From Chryseobacterium gleum (lineage in GTDB: Bacteria; Bacteroidota; Bacteroidia; Flavobacteriales_C; GCA-002722245), in assembly GCA_945903925.1 (NCBI GenBank), contig CAMDPJ010000079.1, positions 1 through 9,157 of the forward strand: a stretch of 9,157 nucleotides of DNA. Reading direction: 5' to 3'. The stretch's first letter is position 1. Every line of letters begins with the position of its first letter. The translations under genes were made by a program, and so were the position numbers. Under the pieces are notes generated by a model. It saw only the letters and a program-made list of their open reading frames with translations, was not told the origin of the DNA and did not search any database. Shown one piece after another: positions 6,671-9,157 of the stretch.

Positions 6671-8356
6671 CTACTTCATCAACTTCTTAAACTTAATTCT
6701 CTTCGGAGTGATATCACCTTTACGTTTTTTCTTGTTCTCTTCGTATTCAGAGAAAGAACCTTCGAAATAGTAAACTTCTGAATCTCCTTCGAAGGCCAAA
6801 ATATGCGTACAAACTCTATCTAAAAACCATCTGTCGTGGGAAATAATTACTGCGCAACCTGCAAAGTTTTCTACGGCTTCTTCGAGTGAACGCAAAGTGT
6901 TCACGTCGATATCATTCGTTGGCTCATCTAACAACAACACGTTACCGCCTTCTTTCAAAGCCATGGCCAAATGCAAACGATTTCTTTCTCCACCCGACAA
7001 TACACCACATTTTTTTCCTTGGTCGGTTCCACCAAAGTTGAAGCGCGTGCAGTAAGCACGAGCATTCATCATCTTGCCGCCAAGGTTAATATTGTCAGCA
7101 CCGGCAGAAAGAACATCATAAACAGTTTTTTCCGAATCGATGTCTTTATGCGTTTGATCTACATAGGATATTTTAACTGTTGGTCCCACTTTAAATTCAC
7201 CCGAATCAGGTTGTTCCATTCCTAAAATCATTCGGAATAAAGTTGTTTTACCGGCACCATTCGGACCGATAATACCAACAATACCTGCAGGTGGTAATTT
7301 GAAATTCAAACCTTCATACAATAATCTGTCGCCGTAGCCTTTCGACACGCCGATAGATTCAATCACATCATTTCCTAAACGCGGACCGTTAGGAATATAC
7401 ATCTCCAAAGCTTCTTGTTTTTCAACACCAGCTTCACCCATCATTTTTTCGTAATTCGCCAAACGCGCTTTCGATTTCGTGCCCCTACCTTTCACGCCCA
7501 TACGCACCCATTCCAACTCGGCCTGTAATGCTTTTCGGCGCTTACTTTCACTCTTCTCCTCTTGGGCCATTTTTTTTGACTTCTGATCTAACCATTCAGA
7601 ATAATTTCCTTTCCATGGAATACCTTCACCACGATCTAATTCTAAAATCCAACCTGCTACATTATCTAAGAAATATCTATCGTGGGTTACTGCAATCACA
7701 GTACCTTGGTAATTTTGCAAGAAGATCTCTAACCATTGAACAGATTCAGCATCCAAGTGGTTGGTTGGCTCATCTAACAAAAGGATATCTGGTTTTTGCA
7801 ACAACAAGCGACAAAGGGCAACGCGACGGCGCTCACCACCCGAAAGCACGTTCACTGGAGTATCGCCTTCAGGACAACGCAATGCATCCATCGCACGTTC
7901 CAGTTTATTGTCGATCTCCCAAGCATCCATCGCATCAATTTTCTCTTGAACAACAGCCTGACGAGCGATTAATTTTTCCATTTTCTCTGGATCTTCCAAC
8001 ACATCGGAGTCCATGAATTTATTGTTGATGTCTTCGTATTCTTTCAATACATCCATTACATCCTGCACACCTTCGCGCACAATATCCATAACGGTTTTTG
8101 TTTCGTCGAGTTGTGGCTCTTGCTCTAGGTATCCTACAGTGTATCCTGGAGAAAAAACAACATCACCTTGATAGTTTTTATCTACACCAGCGATGATTTT
8201 TAATAAGGTAGATTTACCCGAACCGTTTAAACCTAAAATACCAATTTTCGCTCCGTAGAAGAACGATAGATAAATATCTTTAATAATGGTTTTTCCTGAA
8301 GGTAACACTTTGGAAACCTTCGACATGGAGAATATAACTTGTTTGCCGTCTGACAT
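6671..8356 (-). CDS. ettA: Energy-dependent translational throttle protein EttA (ABC-F)
   Basis: This is a soluble ABC-F ATPase that binds the ribosomal E site and gates early elongation according to ATP/ADP level. At 561 aa it is close to the usual EttA length of about 555. First ABC domain: Walker A GLNGSGKST (42-50), the EttA arm insertion at about 95-140, signature LSGGE (171-175), Walker B ILLLDEPTNHLD (191-202) with catalytic E196, and H-loop H225. A basic interdomain linker follows (about 243-320: KSESKRRKALQAELEW, GVKGRGTKSKAR), the P-site tRNA-interaction region. Second ABC domain: Walker A GPNGAGKTT (364-372), LSGGE (453-457), LLLDEPTNDID (474-484) with E478, and SHDRWFLDR (506-514). 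There are no membrane segments, so it is not a transporter. Arm length and linker fit EttA better than Uup or antibiotic-resistance ABC-Fs. The ATG at 8356 gives the usual MSDGKQVIFSM start. It is monocistronic, ending at a terminator. No perfect TAnnTTTG lies upstream; ATATTAGCACC is the nearest promoter-like string. Confidence 0.96.
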   Translation of the reverse strand: MSDGKQVIFSMSKVSKVLPSGKTIIKDIYLSFFYGAKIGILGLNGSGKSTLLKIIAGVDKNYQGDVVFSPGYTVGYLEQEPQLDETKTVMDIVREGVQDVMDVLKEYEDINNKFMDSDVLEDPEKMEKLIARQAVVQEKIDAMDAWEIDNKLERAMDALRCPEGDTPVNVLSGGERRRVALCRLLLQKPDILLLDEPTNHLDAESVQWLEIFLQNYQGTVIAVTHDRYFLDNVAGWILELDRGEGIPWKGNYSEWLDQKSKKMAQEEKSESKRRKALQAELEWVRMGVKGRGTKSKARLANYEKMMGEAGVEKQEALEMYIPNGPRLGNDVIESIGVSKGYGDRLLYEGLNFKLPPAGIVGIIGPNGAGKTTLFRMILGMEQPDSGEFKVGPTVKISYVDQTHKDIDSEKTVYDVLSAGADNINLGGKMMNARAYCTRFNFGGTDQGKKCGVLSGGERNRLHLAMALKEGGNVLLLDEPTNDIDVNTLRSLEEAVENFAGCAVIISHDRWFLDRVCTHILAFEGDSEVYYFEGSFSEYEENKKKRKGDITPKRIKFKKLMK

Positions 8357-8423
8357 ATTTTAAATTTTAGAGGTGCTAATATCGTAATTTTTTGGGAATG
8401 ATTTGATAAGTATTGGTGGTCTT

Positions 8424-8494
8424 CGTGGGGGCGAGCTGTGCTCGCCCGCAGTGAATCAAATCAAGATATCGGGCGAGCACAGCTCGCCCCTACG
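8424..8494. repeat. REP doublet (REPIN) copy A, between ettA and the RAYT gene
   Basis: Two 25-base arms (8424-8448 and 8470-8494) are inverse complements with one mismatch, around a 21-base AT-rich spacer. Each arm is itself a hairpin: GGGCGAGC, a 3-base loop TGT or ACA, then GCTCGCCC. The right arm ends in CCCCTACG, whose reverse strand CGTAGGGG supplies the TAG stop (8492-8490) of the transposase gene. High GC contrasts with the AT-rich surroundings. The structure matches REP doublets mobilised by RAYTs. Confidence 0.88.
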
Positions 8495-9038
8495 TAGGAC
8501 GCACATAGTTTGGATGAATGGAATCGTTGTTCCAAGTACAAGGATTGTTTACAATATAATCGGCAATTTTTATGTGTGATTCATTATTTTTAATTACGTG
8601 TTCATGGTAGTTTCTTTGCCAAACAGAATTTGATTTGTTGTTCATCTTATTGATTGCTGAAGTCACCGCAGCTTTGTATCCTCTAACAATCGCTCCTACA
8701 GTCTGGCTTGGTCCCCGTAGGGGCGAGCTGTGCTCGCCCGCAATCAATTCAGCTGGCGGGCGAGCACAGCTCGCCCCTACGGGATGCACTATGTTTATGA
8801 TGCCGTGGATGTGGTTGGGCATTACAATGAATTCTTCCATTATTAAATTTGGTCGAAGCTTTTCTGTATTAAACCACTCATCAAAAGCAATTTTGCCAAA
8901 AGCATTTAATACCATTTCGTTGTTTACTATCTCTCCAAACAAACATCGTTTTTCGAAACAACAAATGGTAATGAAATAAAAGCCTTCAGATGAATAATCG
9001 TGATTATCTAAGCGAATAGATTTACGTGAAGCAAGCAT
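8490..9038 (-). CDS. REP-associated tyrosine transposase (RAYT, Y1/HUH family)
   Basis: This 182-aa single-strand DNA endonuclease belongs to the IS200/IS605-like TnpA superfamily, the type that processes REP hairpins. The visible core has YSSEGFYFITICC (15-27), the HUH metal-binding pair H76/H78 in MPNHIHG, and WQRNYHEHVI (140-149). It also has YIVNNP (161-166), where Y161 with N165 matches the YxxxN/Q arrangement of the catalytic tyrosine helix. All key residues are kept, so it may be active. Residues 86-109 (PVGASCARPPAELIAG and on to SSPLRG) are not transposase sequence: they are the translation of a complete REPIN lying in frame, placed before TVGAIVRGYKAAV, where relatives have a variable loop. 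The stop codon comes from another REPIN that abuts the 3' end. The ATG at 9038 is the first in frame. A one-mismatch -7 element, TAGTTTAG, lies on the minus strand at 9066-9059. Without terminal ends of its own it is probably a resident gene rather than an insertion sequence. Confidence 0.9.
   Translation of the reverse strand: MLASRKSIRLDNHDYSSEGFYFITICCFEKRCLFGEIVNNEMVLNAFGKIAFDEWFNTEKLRPNLIMEEFIVMPNHIHGIINIVHPVGASCARPPAELIAGEHSSPLRGPSQTVGAIVRGYKAAVTSAINKMNNKSNSVWQRNYHEHVIKNNESHIKIADYIVNNPCTWNNDSIHPNYVRPT
8714..8783. repeat. REPIN copy B, inside the RAYT coding region
   Basis: Arms of 28 bases (8714-8741 and 8756-8783) are perfect inverse complements around a 14-base spacer. Each contains GGGCGAGC-loop-GCTCGCCC as in copies A and C. 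The element spans residue 86 to the first base of codon 109 of the transposase and leaves the frame open. In the mRNA it could fold into a 28-bp GC-rich stem. Confidence 0.92.
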
Positions 9039-9097
9039 GTGTTTTTAGTTAGGTGATACTAAACTAAAAACAAATTAATAAAACACAAAAAGCACAT

Positions 9098-9157
9098 CGT
9101 AGGGGCGAGCTGCGCTCGCCCGAATTGCAGTTTGAAGGACAGCGGGCGAGCACAGCT
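9098..9157. repeat. REPIN copy C, upstream of the RAYT gene, cut by window end
   Basis: The left arm CGTAGGGGCGAGC, loop TGC, GCTCGCCCG (9098-9122) is followed by a 20-base spacer and the start of the right arm CGGGCGAGCACAGCT (9143-9157), where the window stops. The left-arm loop is TGC, while the right arm shows the ACA loop of the other copies, so the two arms differ at the loop. The spacer is unlike those of A and B. Confidence 0.85.

Noticed and set aside
7528..8016. A 162-codon plus-strand open frame opposite ettA
   Set aside because: It lies wholly within a strongly conserved ABC-F gene on the other strand and encodes no recognisable domain; it is an antisense shadow.
6671..8356. Antibiotic-resistance ABC-F or an ABC transporter ATPase
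   Set aside because: The arm insertion, linker sequence and overall length match EttA, and no permease gene or membrane segment is nearby.
8635..8979. A 114-codon plus-strand open frame opposite the RAYT gene
   Set aside because: It is the complement of well-supported transposase coding sequence with HUH and tyrosine motifs, and includes the translated repeat; it has no independent support.
8424..9157. A short CRISPR-like array
   Set aside because: Three similar repeats occur, but each is a paired inverted doublet, the distances between them are hundreds of bases and coding, and no cas gene is present. REPINs explain them fully.

Overview
The window looks like chromosomal DNA from a member of the Bacteroidota. 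It is AT-rich. The lptD product is of the Bacteroidota type (OstA-like N-terminus, YTTC..EHPHF and LPFGIFP motifs). Two upstream regions carry perfect TAnnTTTG -7 promoter elements, and ribosome binding sites are weak or absent, as is usual in that phylum. I cannot name a genus from the sequence.

Layout. (1) Positions 1-2626: a short leader with a TAnnTTTG promoter, then a plus-strand lptD for the outer-membrane LPS translocon; it probably starts at a TTG, because no ATG is usable. (2) 2623-3486, minus: a family 2-like glycosyltransferase that converges on lptD, the two stop codons sharing one CTAG. (3) 3518-3661: a long imperfect inverted repeat built from two small hairpins, whose outer edge runs into the last codon and stop of hisS. 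(4) 3656-5011, minus: hisS, with a good -7 element and a 14-bp tandem duplication in its leader. (5) 5294-5812, plus: an orphan ORF6N-domain protein with a 27-bp near-perfect palindrome inside the gene. (6) 5820-5966: a cluster of hairpins sharing the core GCCTAAG. (7) 6014-6592, minus: a small exported cysteine-rich protein of unknown function. (8) 6671-8356, minus: the ABC-F translation factor EttA, followed by a clear intrinsic terminator. (9) 8424-9157: a REP-associated tyrosine transposase (RAYT, HUH/Y1 family) with three copies of a GC-rich REP doublet (REPIN). One copy supplies the transposase stop codon, one lies in frame inside the gene, and one lies upstream and is cut by the window end.

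How the parts relate. LptD, HisRS and EttA are housekeeping functions (LPS export, tRNA charging, ribosome gating) and do not form one pathway. The glycosyltransferase could act in envelope glycan synthesis beside LptD, but its orientation places it downstream of hisS. The mobile or repetitive layer (RAYT plus REPINs, the ORF6N gene, and two other inverted-repeat families in the gaps) is the part that departs from ordinary chromosome. The RAYT locus, in which the enzyme gene carries its presumed substrate inside its own reading frame and at its own stop codon, is the most interesting element. RAYTs and REPINs themselves are known.
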